DNA of 64,000 nt from Platerodrilus igneus (GCA_036346225.1 JARFIW010000003.1:6545501-6609500); one strand, 5' to 3'. Positions 23,122-35,420 are shown, counted from the first letter of the stretch. The notes: a model not told the origin generated them from the sequence alone. Made by a program: numbers and translations.

Positions 23122-23960
23122 TTGCCCCCCGTCATTGGGTTTGTCGCACATAATCTGCTTGCATGTATGGTGTCCATAATACGGACCATTGAATCAATGC
23201 TGTGGCATTTTTTACTTGGCATGAATTGTTGGAATTTGCTATTCAGACTGATAACTAAAGGTCGTAGTTTAGAGAATTTATCGTTTTTGTCTAGTTTGGT
23301 ATCGTCACAGCAGTGTAAATAAGGGATTATCACCTGAAACCGATCACGTGAAATAGCGTTAGCAACAAGTTCATATTGTATATCCTCGACATTCTCCCAA
23401 TATATTTTGCGCCCCGAAGCAGTATTATACCCAATCAATATCAAAATTCCTATAAGCACACGTCATTTCGTCTATTGCCACATTAGTATTTTGGTTTGTT
23501 TTTTTTTGTAACGCGCCAGTATTGGTATAGACAACCAACATTTCCAAAATATTATCATGAAAAAAAATTTGAATTAATTTAGTGGAGATAGATTATTCAC
23601 GGGACAGTTTGTGTTTTGCCACCTGGAACAGTTCTTGTTTGGCATATCTTCATCTGACCACTTCACATTTAAAAATTTTTGTTGGGTTGCTTGGGAGATA
23701 CGTCTACTTTTACTAAGTGGCAAGTCTTCCTCACTATCTCAATTTGAGTCATCAACAGAGGCGTCTCTGTCTACATCCACAGCATAATAAAATTCCGTCT
23801 CAGCTCGAAGTTGACTTCCTGGAAGATTCTTCAATGTAACTTGATCTTTACCACCAGAATCGTCTTCAGTTTCCCAGCCATTATTATCAGGTGGTGATAT
23901 ACATATAGAATCGGGTGTTTCTGGTATTGCATTTCATTAAAGGATCACTGACGTGTCTGT
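23115..23960 (-). pseudogene. piggyBac-type transposase, N-terminal half
   Basis: Read on the minus strand, an acidic N-terminal region (SEEDLPLSKSRRISQATQQK) leads to a TNTG/EMTC segment. The start of the piggyBac transposase domain follows: LIGYNTASGRKIYW, then NAISRDRFQVIIPYLHCCDD, LRPLVISLNSKF and SIDSMVRIMD. The last corresponds to the SIDE-MV region of piggyBac proteins. There is one in-frame stop (near 23740), frameshifts near 23570 and 23460, and the right side is cut by the SINE array. The C-terminal catalytic part and zinc-finger tail are absent. Confidence 0.7.
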
Positions 23961-23964
23961 AACT

Positions 23965-26360
23965 AGAAAAAGTGATAAGTATAATATAATATTTTCTTCA
24001 GTAATACAAGTGGATAGTTCTACGGTTCCTTTAAAAAATATCTTTGTTTACATATTAATTACTAGAAACTGATATTACGTACTGCAAAAAGTTATATGCC
24101 ACATTAATTACTATATACTGTTTGAAACAGCTTTATGTAATTATTGTAGTATATAGACTAAAATAGCAGTGGTACTTACGCCAACATGTTCTCATCTTTT
24201 AACTGAAATAATACACAACACTAGCACACATGTAAACACATATAAAACTTTGGTTGTGAACAAACTGTAAAATTTATACCTCACATTTGGTAACAATATA
24301 GCGCAACTAGGGTCTTTCCAGAAGAGCTGTAAACTACTAGGAAGCAGATTTCTGTAGTGTTCTCTATAGGGAACAGTATGTTGAAGTGGGTTAATATAAT
24401 TTTCTTATGTGTATCTTCATTTCTTGAAACTATATCTCACAATAGCGAGAAACCTTTTTTCATTGCAAGTGGTTAAGAATTTGCTGAAATTCCTTAAACG
24501 CCACATGTGAGTTAGAAACATCCTTATCACGTATTATGCTTTTAACTAATGACAACAAAAAGGAACTGCTAAGGACAATATCTGGACTGCCTGCTGAACG
24601 GGTACGTGTTGAACTCCAATTCGTGTATGGAATCAAACATTTAGATTTTTAGGTTGAAAGAAGTCGGTGCAAGAAAACTCTAAGCAAACCATATCGTTAG
24701 CGATCACAACAATTTTTCACAAAAAAATCAGGTACGTAACTTTCTAAACACTAATCAGTTTTTAGTTTTACAGTTGTCAAGAGGAATTTCTTAACTTTTA
24801 ATAAGAAGCGTCAGCTTATTTTTTGCTTGCACCCTCCGACATATCACTTTTGTTGCTTTTCTCATTTTGACACATCTAGGGTAGATCAAACAAGTAATAA
24901 TTAAATATCTGCTTTAAAGGAACCTATTAACATAAATTTTCAGCAATATCCGTATTTCCTTACGGTATATCTACTACTTTGGTCATTAGCTGAACATCCC
25001 TCTTGTTATTTCTCTAGCTAAAAAATGTTAAATTCAAGGATTGATTAGCTTCTTTGCACTGTGCAAAGTGATATTGTTCATCCAACAACCGATATCTTCT
25101 TAGATCTCTTTAAGTTATTCTGATTTTCTTGATTAACTTTTCTTTTTAACAGTATGTTGGCAGAAATAGCAATTGTAGACCGTTTAGTTCAACTTTGTGT
25201 TCAAAATTTACAAAATCAGGTAATATGTGTAGCTAACGAAGGTTATGTCAAACTGCATTGAAATTCGCAAGCCTGAAAACCGTTTATCCGAACTTCAGTC
25301 ATGCTTACTGAAAATTAAACTACTTATGGAAATCAGAAATATGTATTTGTACTTGCAAAGTTTCAACTAGAAACTCAAAAGAATGTTCTGTCAACAAAAG
25401 CAAACCTTTTGACTTTATCGCATCAATGACTTACTAAAAAAAATTTCAAACTAGTCCTTGTAATATTTTTTGGTACCATGTTACTGTTGTTAAATTTTTT
25501 ATCAAATTTTGCAAAAGCTTAAAATGAATTCGTGTTGAAACGTTTTCTAAACCTTTACCACAGGTTTTCTGCAACGTTTGTAAAAGTTACTGCACTGAAT
25601 GAAATTTCAGTAAACCTGTTTTGAAGTATAAACTAATTTTTTAGTTGATCTAATCCGTTTTCCACAGTAGGGCAGTGACCCGTTTATATCTATAAATAGC
25701 ACCATGTTCAATAATACAAAATTGGGTTGTTCTAAAATAGTCAGCATAATGATTAAATGAAATTGAGGAATGTTGATGCTTTCAATTATATAAGCTTTCT
25801 TGCCTTTTTGACGTTCGTGGAACTTCGTTCTTTTGCTGAAACCAAATATTTAGAAACGCATTCCTTAGCGGATAGTTTACGTATGTTGTTTTTTATTTTT
25901 GTTTGATGTTTGTAAATGTAATTTAGTATTTGGTTTAGTATCGTATTCTGCAATTAAAATGTAATGATGAAACTTTTTGATGGGCGTTCTCTCCAACATT
26001 CATCGTTCATAAATTCACATAATTTCATATTTTAAGTCTCTCCGGAATGACTTTTTTTATCTAAACTAAATAGTCGATACCATTCAAATCAATATATGGT
26101 TGTCAACTCTTAGTTCCCATGTCACTTATATTAGAGCTATAAATTATTGATTACCTTTTAAGGTACCTCGGATATCTTTACCAGATCCATACGTTGCAAT
26201 TTTTAAAAATCGTAAACAGTCAAGTCTTTTGTAAAAACGTTTTGCAATACTTTACTGTTTCTGTTTTAAGTATGCAAAATGAGTTATTATTTTTAAACGA
26301 TTTAGACCCAAGGGACGGAAAACTTTTTTTCGAAAAGTACCGTATAGTAAATATATTCGT
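23965..26360. other. No feature identified
   Basis: AT-rich and without a supported frame. It separates the piggyBac remnant from the isolated SINE. Confidence 0.45.
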
Positions 26361-26364
26361 TTCT

Positions 26365-26689
26365 CCTGGAGAAGAGACATTACATGTGATTTTCCAATGC
26401 TCCACCCGAAGGTACTACATTGGCCAGGAAGCGAGTTTTTTTTACCTGGAAAATTTGGAATTTTGCCGAACCCTTGCTGTTCCAAGCAAGGTAGGGATCT
26501 TTAACGTGCGTGACAACACTCACACACGGGACCTCCATTTTACCTCTCATCCGAACGAGGGTGTATTTTTGTGAAAAATGCTCGCCTAACATTTTTCAAG
26601 CGGACCGTGTCGGGATTCGAACCCCGGACCTTGGGCGCAGTAGTCACACACATACCACTACGCCACGGAGCCGCCCTGGAGAAGAGACA
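26365..26689. repeat. 15-bp target-site duplication pair flanking the SINE
   Basis: CCTGGAGAAGAGACA occurs at 26365-26379 and again at 26675-26689, directly bordering the SINE body on both sides. This fixes both ends of the insertion to the base and indicates retrotransposition. Confidence 0.95.
26380..26674 (-). mobile_element. Full-length tRNA-derived SINE, 295 bp
   Basis: In its own orientation (minus strand) it begins GGCGGCTCCGTGGCGTAGTG. The internal promoter boxes are canonical: box A TGGCGTAGTGG and box B GGTTCGAATCC. After a head of about 75 bp comes a body with GAAAAATGTTAGGCGAGC, the core (TGTCACGCACGTTAAAGATC, then CTTGCTTGGAACAGCAAGGG), and a tail ending TTGGAAAATCACATGTAA without a poly(A) run. 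RNA polymerase III should start at the head. The element encodes no protein and depends on a LINE, whose identity is unknown: neither LINE family here shares this 3' end. This is the reference copy for the others in the window. Confidence 0.92.
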
Positions 26690-26798
26690 GACAACTCCTG
26701 AATATTTTTGTGCATATGCCAATTCAAATAACAAGAAAATGCAAGTTTTAACAAATTTATTGCACAAGATATGCGAGCAAAACGGTGATTCACGTGAT

Positions 26799-28540
26799 AT
26801 GTATGTATGTATGTATGAATATTCTTTATCTTAAACTATGCCTAGGCGATTGGCACATCCTAGCTTGAGCAGTCTAAGTTTAAATAAAAGGAAATAAACA
26901 AATAAGAAAAACAAAATAAATTAAAGTTCATTCGGTTTTAGGTGGTCTTCTCCTCAGACTGGCTTTTACCTTCGGGTGACGTCAAAAACTTGATCCAGGG
27001 CAGGGGGCCGTGGCTTCTTGTGGTCCGATGCAGTATCAACTTGTTTTCGTGCTTGATCGCAGATTAGATTAGGGTGGGGGTATAGGAGGTTTAGTGTTTA
27101 AAGTTTCGTGTAGGAAGGCGTGTAAAGGCAGAGAAAATTAGTGATTAGGAATTTTAAATTGGGTAGTGGGGAAAATAGGTCTAGTTGAATGATTTGTTTG
27201 AAGGTATTTTGGATGGGAGTAAGGGCGGGGCAATGGTATAGTAGATGTTCTGGGGATTCGGGGGAATCAAGATTGCAAGGACATAGAGGAGAGGGTGTTA
27301 GGTGGAAGGAGTGTAGTTTGGATCGGAATTTTCCATGACCAGTTAGGAATTGGATAGTTGTACGGCTGGAATTTTGTATGTGAGTGGGGATGTCGGTACT
27401 GGTAAGAAATACTTGGTAGGTGTATCTGCCGGTATCGGAGTAGGATCATGATTCTTGCCAGGAGTGAAGGAGGGAGTTGTAGATACGGGTCTTAAGGTTG
27501 GAAGTAGGGATTGTGCGGTACGTATCTGGGGATAGTGTTTCATTATGGAGGTGGATCGGACGAAGGAGTTTTAGGTTACGGGTTTGCAAATAATGTAGTT
27601 GAATTTCTAAGAGGGGAATTTTTAATATTGTGTATAAAGAGGCAGTGGAGGTGGTTGGAAGGGCTCGAGAGACGTATAACAGGTAAGGACGTATGATTGG
27701 GTTTAGGTTTCTGTTGGAATGTGGGGTTGTGAGGGGATACCAAGAGTCAACAGCGTAGCGGACGATGTGAATGATGATATTGTTCAGGATTAAGTCTTCT
27801 TGTAGGTGGGACTAGTTGGATTGATTTAGGTAAGGATGGCTGAATGTTGTGCAGGATGAACTTGGTTTTTAAACGGATTTTTTGGAGGTAGGTGTGCATC
27901 TTCAGACGGGTTTCTAAATGGATACCGAGGAATGGACAAATTCCGAGGGTGTACCTAGGATATGGATAGTGGGACTGCGGCGGAGGTCTAAGAAGCCTTT
28001 AAGAAGTAACATTCTGGATTTTGTAGAGGAGATAGGTTGCTTATTTAGGACCGACCATTGTTCGATATGTTGGATTAGGATATCTGCAGTGGATTGTAAT
28101 TGGAGGCGGGAGTTTCCATGAATTAGGAACATAAGGTCGTCTGCATAGGCGGAGGTATCTGTGTTTGGAATATAAAGATCAAGTAGGTTCCAAAGGGTTG
28201 GTGAAAGGATAGATCCTTGACGACAGCCTTGTGTTAGGGACGTGGTAGTGAAAAAGTAGTTTGTACGGAAGGTTGCTGTTCTGGAGGACAGGTATGATCG
28301 GGTGATTTTATATACATTGGAGGGAAAATTTCAGTATTTTGAGTTGGTTCAGGACATTAGGCCACCAGAGGAGATCAAAGGCGAAGTGGAAATCAAGGAA
28401 AATTCTATGACATATTTAGATTGTGATGATCGGGCTTTGGAGATTGGAAAAATTGTTTCTTCTGCGCTGTGACCTTGGCGGAAACCGTGTTGGTTATGGG
28501 AAATGAGGGAGTAATTTTCAATAGGCGATTGCTTAGATCC
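26799..28540 (-). mobile_element. R1-like non-LTR retrotransposon (LINE), 5'-truncated
   Basis: On the minus strand the reverse transcriptase reads QHGFRQGHSAEETI, then FHFAFDLLWWPNVLNQLK, LTQGCRQGSILSPTLWNLL and AYADDLMFLIHGNSR (catalytic YADD near 28140). LNKQPISSTKSRMLLLKG follows. The C-terminal region has an R1/I-type ending with GRYTYQVFL, TIQFLTGHGKF and SPLCPCNLDSPESPEHLLYH. Frameshifts and stops occur near 28320-28400, 28190 and 27450. The 3' end has a four-base repeat tail, seen on the plus strand as (ATGT)n at 26799-26817. The endonuclease part is missing. The general LINE call is firm; the R1-clade assignment rests on the LWW and TGHG motifs. Confidence 0.75.
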
Positions 28541-28549
28541 CAGCCAAGC

Positions 28550-30360
28550 ATTCTTTCTCAGCTACACTATAATTGCGTATTGTTTTCTTTATATAGCAAC
28601 TACTGTAGCCGAATTAACTTATCTAAGAACTGCTGAAAGAAAAATATAAACATTTAGGTAGATTAAGAGTGAAAGAGTGACGTTGTGTTTAACGCTTCTA
28701 GTTACTTCAACGTCACGTTGGTTCTTTCAGTAAAAACCAAACTTTCTTCTTGAATCTACGAACTTGTTGATGACCTTAGTAACTCCCTTGATACTTGGCA
28801 TATTAAAGATATTTAGTCTAATAAAACCGTCCCTCTACCTAATATTGGTCCACAACCTCCTGATTACAATAACTTTTACTGTGTAGTCCTTGTGGAAATC
28901 TAATCTTCGCTATTCCTCGGATGAACCTCTCGCATTGCGTCCTGTTTTGCAAAGTTAAAAATTAGGTTAAATCATAATTCTTTTTTTGCTTCTCGATGAT
29001 TTTTTTAGCTACTGTCTTTTATCTTACGCCTCTTTGGCATGTTACAAACTGACTTTTTTTTAGTAAATCACACACAAGTAGCTGTATAATGAAGTTAATT
29101 AAAAAATGTAAACTGGACTGAAGAAAAATGTAGTCACAGATAGACAAAAATGACTAGTATGAAAATATATAAAAAGTCCAAAACAGCAAAGTAGATGTTA
29201 CTGCTTATAGATGCTCGCCATATTAATTGAATATATTAGGAAAATATTTGAATGTATCATCAGTTATGAATAGCATGTTAAATTTTATCTATTTATTGTT
29301 ATATTTAAATCTTAATTTGACTGTTGTATAAACGGGTATAAATTATAGCGAGCCGTGCAATAAAGATTAGACGAAGATAAAATGCTAATTGACATAATAT
29401 AATGGATATAATACCAGTGCGCACTGTAGTAAACTACATACGATTTTAACCTAGTTTTTTTGACAATCTTTATGTTAGAATCCGTAGCTATCATTTCCTC
29501 GAGAAAAGACCTAGGAAAAGGTCAATATGGGGAGGGAAATGAATAAGGAAGGTGCCTTCTTTTGCGCAGCTTACCACTTCAAGGTATCGGCTGTTCCTTC
29601 ACTACGAGAAAAACTATCGCATCCCCATTCGCTCTATAGAGTCAATTCTCATTGACCCACAACGGTCATGCGACCGCTAATAGCCTTTGCACAATTTTTA
29701 GCAGGAAGTCACGTAAATGTTCAGAAGAGACGCTTAATTTAAACACAAAGTTATGATGAAATTTCATATAAAAATTAAATACTTATAGGGAACAAGCGTA
29801 CTTCATATTATAAAATATTTTACAAATATTCTTGTGGAAAAACTCTATTTAACTTATAAAGGAGGTTCTGTTGTAACAATGCCATTTGAATAAGTTGGAG
29901 TGATTAGTGTGTTGCAGTACAATCCACATCTAGAAAACTTGCACGAATTTATGAAGATGTGAAAGAAAGTTCAAAATGTTCTTGATAATGGCATATTTAG
30001 TTTGATGTGTAACTTTGTTGTTAAAAATTCTCAAAATCGTTATGTACCTACTGACAGCGATATGAAATGCACTAGATTTCGCTGAAGCATACGTTTGTAC
30101 CTTTGTCCTGTATTCGTTGGGGAAATTTATGAAATAACTGAAAAATTCGCTTAAGCTGGGAAAAAAATACATAATGAAAGGTATTTACAAGTAATAACTG
30201 CATATCGCTTAATATCGCACATTTCAAAACTAAAGGTAAGCGTTACACCAAGTGGTGGCGACAAGCAAAAGTTTTTACGTAATACACAAAATATATTTTC
30301 TCATTTATTACCCGTCTTACTGTGATACCATAAAACGTACCTACGTACTACCTTTTACAG
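28550..30360. other. No gene identified
   Basis: AT-rich, except for a less AT-rich block at about 29500-29720 that looks like a fragment of a repeat but matches nothing else in the window. Confidence 0.4.
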
Positions 30361-30369
30361 GAGTAATTC

Positions 30370-30660
30370 TAAATGAAGGTATTATTTCCAACAAGACTGG
30401 CATACAACGGTGGACTACATGCAGCCTTTTCTATTATTGAAGCCAATCATAAAGTAAGAGATGCCATAAAACATTTTATGACAGCTGTTGCATCGTCGCA
30501 TCGGTTGATATTGAGCGGATATTTTCACGTGTGGGTTATTCTATTCAAAATTGCGGAATTGAGTAGGAGTTGCAAAAGCTGCAAAACTCGTATTCTTAAT
30601 GACTCTTTTACGAGATGACACTTCTGATTGAACTTTACTTGCGTATAATACAAGTATTTT
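30370..30660 (+). pseudogene. hAT-type transposase remnant, internally deleted
   Basis: The first part reads TRLAYNGGLHAAFSIIEANH, resembling the TRWGTWLNAAFYY region of hAT transposases. The second, in another frame near 30500-30630, reads SVDIERIFSRVGYSIQ and then GVAKAAKLVFLMTLLRD. This matches the C-terminal dimerisation region (ERxFSRxG ... KAAKLVFL). The segment between them is much shorter than normal, so the middle is deleted. The copy is too short and broken to be functional. Confidence 0.5.
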
Positions 30661-31107
30661 AAGCTAAATGCCGTTTAATTTTGAATATATTGCATTTTAC
30701 GTTGCTGTTAGGTTTCTCTCATTTACAATGCTCAAAAATGCAGAAGCATTTATATTTCTGTTATTCCTGTTTTCTTCAGGTTGTGATGTTGTATACAAAA
30801 ATAAATCTAATGAGTGTTTGAAGTTGATCAACAAAGTATAACTGAAGCGTGTTCTTATTAAACATGCAAAAACTAGTTAGGTTCCGAAAACGCACTGTTT
30901 CCGATATATAATGTTAAAGTTAAAAATTTGAAACTTATTTTTTTGCACGCCCACAATTCTGAAAATATTTTAATTAAACTTTATTAGTGTTTTTGAGCCT
31001 AAAACACTAATTCTCCGTAAAAATCAACTAAATATTTTAATTCACTGGCGCGTATGAGTAACAATTGCCCTTTTACTCTCATTTTTGAACACCATTTCCA
31101 ATTTCCG

Positions 31108-32345
31108 TGTGAAGTGTGTTCAAAATACTGCACTGTACAGCACGGTATAGCTAAATAAACAAAATATCATTGGGTCGATATCTCAGTATACGCACGAGCT
31201 TTGCCATTATGTTGCCTACATTCCAGGCATGATGACATCATCATCATTTTGTTTTCGACCTTACTTAAGGTCGGTTTGACGCAGCTCTAAATTCTTTTCT
31301 ATTCTGAGCTAGTCTAAAAAGGCCTGCATACCCTTCACAACCTAGATCTCTAATAATTTGCCTAATATAGCTTTGTCTAGGCCTTCCTACTCTACTTTTA
31401 TTTGGTAGTCTATAATCTAAGACTTTACTAAATAGTCCATCATGTCTTAACTGGTGCCCTATCATTCTATCTCTCCTGACCTTCAATTGTTTCCACATAC
31501 AGGGTTCCTCACCTATCCTTCTATAAACTTCCTCGTTTGTTACTCTATCTGTCCAACTAATCTTTAACATTCTCCTATAACACCAAGTTTCAAAAGCTTC
31601 TATCTTTTCTTATCTACTTCTTTAATTGTCCAAGTCTCACTACCGTATAGTAGAACGCTCCATACGTACGACTTTAAGAAACTTTTTCTATTATCTAAAC
31701 TAATACTATTAGCTATTTGTAAGTTTTTCTTTTTTAAAAACATTTTTCTAGCTTGAGCTATTCTAGCTACTATATCCCTTCTGCTACGTCCATCCTTTGT
31801 AATTATACTACCTAAATAGCAAAATTCATCTACCTTCTCTAACTCGGTATTACCTATTTTTAATTTTGGTTTAGAACTAGGCTGTAACTCGCTTGTCATT
31901 ATCTTTGTCTTTACTGAGTTAATTCTCATACTATAGTTACTCTGTAGTATCTCATCTAAAATATTTAAAAACTCTCCTAACTCTTTTCTAGACTCTGCTA
32001 TAATGGCTATATCATCTGCAAAACGTAACATGTCTACTTTCTGTCCCTGTACACTAATACCTATCTCTTTTCTCTCTCTAGCTAAGTTTAAAGCTTCCTC
32101 AATATAAACATTAAAAATGAAGGGAGACAGTATACAACCCTGTCTAACACCATTTCTAATCTTAGCTTCCTTTTCTATTTCAGCTTCCTTTTCTATTTCA
32201 TGATGACGTTTTCAGTATATACTTAGGTGTCATTCTAGGTAACGCTATCCTCATGTGCGTTGTGTTTTGATCTGATGATGCAAAAACAAGTTGTTTTAGC
32301 AGGTTAAATTAAGACTTGGCGGAAGGAGTTTTATCGACCACCACG
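31108..32345. repeat. Dispersed repeat, copy A, split by a LINE
   Basis: Bases 31108-31236 plus 32199-32345 match 33293-33545 with moderate divergence. Shared landmarks are TGTGTTCAAAATACTGC, GGTATAGCTAAATAAA, TTTTCAGTATATACTT, GTGCGTTGTGTTTTGATC and AAGACTTGGCGGAAGGAG. The LINE at 31237-32198 interrupts this copy. Confidence 0.8.
31237..32198 (-). mobile_element. 5'-truncated RTE-like LINE, second copy of the 46-kb family
   Basis: It encodes only the C-terminal part of the reverse transcriptase: GVRQGCILSP, then LRFADDIAIIAESRKELGEF (FADD box), and LLYGSETWTIKEVD, ending AQNRKEFRAASNRP. Nearly every residue matches the copy at 47259-48797. A one-base loss in an A-run near 31600 breaks the frame. 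The 3' end carries a short ATG-repeat tail (ATCATCATCAT on the plus strand). The flanks carry a 9-bp duplication, CATGATGAC, at 31228-31236 and 32199-32207. At the 5' end an 18-bp segment of the element is repeated in tandem. Confidence 0.9.
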
Positions 32346-32429
32346 TTATGAGAAGTGTCGCAGAAAAGACTATAATCGATTGGGTAGAGTATTTTGATCT
32401 ACATGTGGTTAAAGTATATGAGTATCTTA

Positions 32430-33285
32430 TTGAGGTACGCAGTTTTTTTTACTATGGTAAGTGGATTATGTGGCTATGAGCAATCTGCAGTGATGTTTGG
32501 TAGTATTACGTTTAGTATGAGGCATGATGTTTCATACTAGTGAGTTGGCTACTCGCTATATTTTGTTTGATGTATTAATTGGTATGGAAAATGAGAGCGT
32601 CTCGTTTTCTATATGTAGATGAGTGCATCACTAAGACATGTTGTTATGGAGTAGTGTGGAAATGCGTTTGGGGAGTCTTTGGTTAAAGCCCAAGTCAGAT
32701 TAGGGTGAATATTTAAAAGTTTGAGTAATGTGAAGAGGTTTTGTATAGGTGTTATGTTTGGAGGAGTGTACCCTTCTCTTCGTTTTGTGAAATACATTAG
32801 TGTAGATTGGTGTACATACCTAGTAATTTTAGTGGAATTTTGAAATAATTAATATTCTAGAATCTTTCTTGTTGTGTTAATGAACATGTGCAGTGATATT
32901 ATTCTTTGTTCTTGTATTACCTCGCTATGATGTTGATCATCGTTCTCGACTTTTAGTTGTCATGAGTGATATGGGACTTTACCGATTGCATCTTTCCAGA
33001 TATGTAACTTCCCGGATCTGTCTCTTTTTGGGACGCGTGGTGCGCGTAGTTATTCTATCACTCTTTCCATATTTTATCGATTAGTTTATTGTCTAGCAGT
33101 TTCCATTAGCATTCTGTTTGGGTGTTATCGTGTTTATTATTTCATATAGTTTAGTTTAGTTAATAGGTTAAAAATCTGTTGAAAGCTTTATGTGTGATTT
33201 AGATGTACTTAGGTTTAAATACAAACAAAAAATCATTCGTGACTTCATCATTGTCTCCTAACGTATGATTTTTTTTTCTTTTTGG
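32430..33285. other. No feature identified
   Basis: Single-copy-looking AT-rich sequence between the two dispersed repeat copies. The short frames at 32609-32797 and 32893-33084 have no recognisable content. Confidence 0.4.
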
Positions 33286-33292
33286 AAAGAGG

Positions 33293-33545
33293 CTGGAAGT
33301 GTGTTCAGAATACTGCTCTGTACTTCACCGTATAGCTAAATAAATAATATATACGCAACCTGTATCACATGCGTTTGGTCGTTTACATCCCAGCCATTAT
33401 GACGCTTTCATTATATACTTCCAGATGTCGTTCTAGGTAAAGCTATGTTTGTGTGCGTTTTGTTTTGATCAGCTGATGCGGAGATAATTTGTTTTAGTAG
33501 GTTAAAGTAAGACTTGGTGGAAAGAGTCGTATCAGCCATGGCGTT
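33293..33545. repeat. Dispersed repeat, copy B (empty site)
   Basis: This is an uninterrupted homologue of copy A. At the position of the LINE insertion it reads CCATTATGACGCTTTCA, with a single CATTATGAC. It therefore shows the pre-insertion arrangement and supports the 9-bp target duplication in copy A. Confidence 0.8.
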
Positions 33546-33549
33546 CGGG

Positions 33550-35418
33550 TTATGGAAATTGAGTATTGCCATATTTGAAATTATGCAGACCATCCTATAC
33601 GTTGATTTTGCTGCAATGGTTTGTTTGTTTTAGAAATTGTCAATCAAGTTTTGAGTCTTTGTATAGCCAAAATAGGTACTTATCAGTGGTTATTTTTGTT
33701 TCACAAATATTTGGTGAGTAACTTTGCTATTTTGCATGTGAAATTTATTTTAGTAAAGAATTCAGTGCCATTATATGTCAGATGATGAGTTTTTTTGGAT
33801 AATGAGTATAAAATCTACATATACTAAAACCTTAATGTTTTAATGGTTATTGAGGTTATACCGTTATCATATTATGTAAGATACAAACACAAACATAGTT
33901 CCATTACTTATGATGTTTAAAACTAGAAATATTGTTAGTTGCAATTGTCAGAAACCCAAAAATTCTATAGTATTGATTTTGTTGTAAGAAGGAAAAAATT
34001 AATGTAATTGATGTGTAACCAAAATTATTTTCCAATACTGCAAAAGTTGTGATTAGACTAACATTTTGATTTTCAGTTAATAGTTACGTACAGGTAAATC
34101 AAAGATGTTTGGTTATCATTTAGGTTAACACATCAACTATTATTAAATACAAAAGTTAAGCGTAAGGGTTTCTGCGTCCTCCCTTAAACTGTTCTGTTGT
34201 TTAAATTAGACGCACTGGCGCCTAGGTTATTACGCAATTTTTTGTTTTGTTTTGTAAAGAGTATTTTTAGTATAGGACCTCTGTATTCTCATTGCTTACT
34301 GCAGGAATAGACCCCGAGTCAAGCTGGAAGAAACCCTTTTCCCCTGGCCTTCAGTCGTGGAAAAAGCACGGCTCCATTCTACCCTTCACAGCATAGTGAA
34401 GAATACAGTTCACATTGTTTATATTTTTTATTGATTTCTTATCTAGTTTTGTTGCAAAAACGCGTAACAGTTGAATGTATAGAAGCCATCAAAGAAGATG
34501 AATTGTCTACGAATGTAGGGGCTTGTTTTATGCACACGTATTTAAGTCTCTTCAAACTTACTTCCAGTCGCTAACCTCCCCCGGTTTAATAATTTCACGC
34601 AATCAAGCAAATTTGCATTTGTTCAGAGAAAAAAATAATTCATTCGTTGTTGAAATAACGATCAATTTTATGTAGCATTAAAATAAACTCCCACCGGGTG
34701 CCCATATGCGTCTGAATTAGTATTTTGTAGAAGTAATATAAAATATTAAATCCCGAAGTATAAAAATCATCCGCTTATGCAACCTTTAGTTATTCCTTTT
34801 AATAAAAATGCAAGTGATAGTGATTATAAATATAATAAATAAGGTACATTTATCTTAGCAAAATGCCCTGAGTAGATAAACAATAGGCATATGAGCGCAA
34901 ATATTAATATTTTATGTATATTTTCCCATAATTAGTTTAAGAATCAAAAAGACTATTTTTGTGTCTAAGGTAATCAACTCGAGGATCACGTGACTAGTTG
35001 TCACAGTTGGCGAGTCGGTGCTCCCCTCCCCCACATTTGACGGGCTCGCGTCTCGTCTATTGACCGTTAGCCGACCATGTGATCATCGAGAGGCTGATCT
35101 TTGAAACTCTAGGGTTTTTTGGACTTTAGATCTTCATATAGGAAGATGCATGTAAAAGAAACAATTTTTTGTGCTTGCATGCCTGTAGCTTATTTATTGT
35201 TCTGAACTCTATGTTTTATACATGTGCTTTGCTTTCAATAAATGCTACTATTGAAATAAATTTATTGATTGTTTAAAAAGGCATTACTATTTGCCATTTA
35301 AACGCATATCTATGGCAAGAATTGCTAAAAATGTTGAAATTATATAGCAAGAAAAATGTGAATGCTTTTAACCAAATATCTTACTGAAAGTTGAATTATA
35401 CATCAAACCGTATGTGTG
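33550..35418. other. No gene; two GC-richer islands
   Basis: Mostly AT-rich. Bases 34300-34420 and 34985-35100 stand out as GC-richer patches; the second contains the E-box-type palindrome ATCACGTGAC. No transcript structure or repeat homology was found for either. Confidence 0.4.
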
Positions 35419-35420
35419 AA

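Noticed and set aside
26599..26674. Functional tRNA gene on the minus strand
   Set aside because: Box A and box B are present, but the sequence runs into a SINE body with target duplications and lacks a matching acceptor stem and terminator.
26540..26834. Frames on both strands across and beyond the SINE
   Set aside because: They are translations of SINE DNA and its flank. The same protein-like strings recur at every SINE copy.
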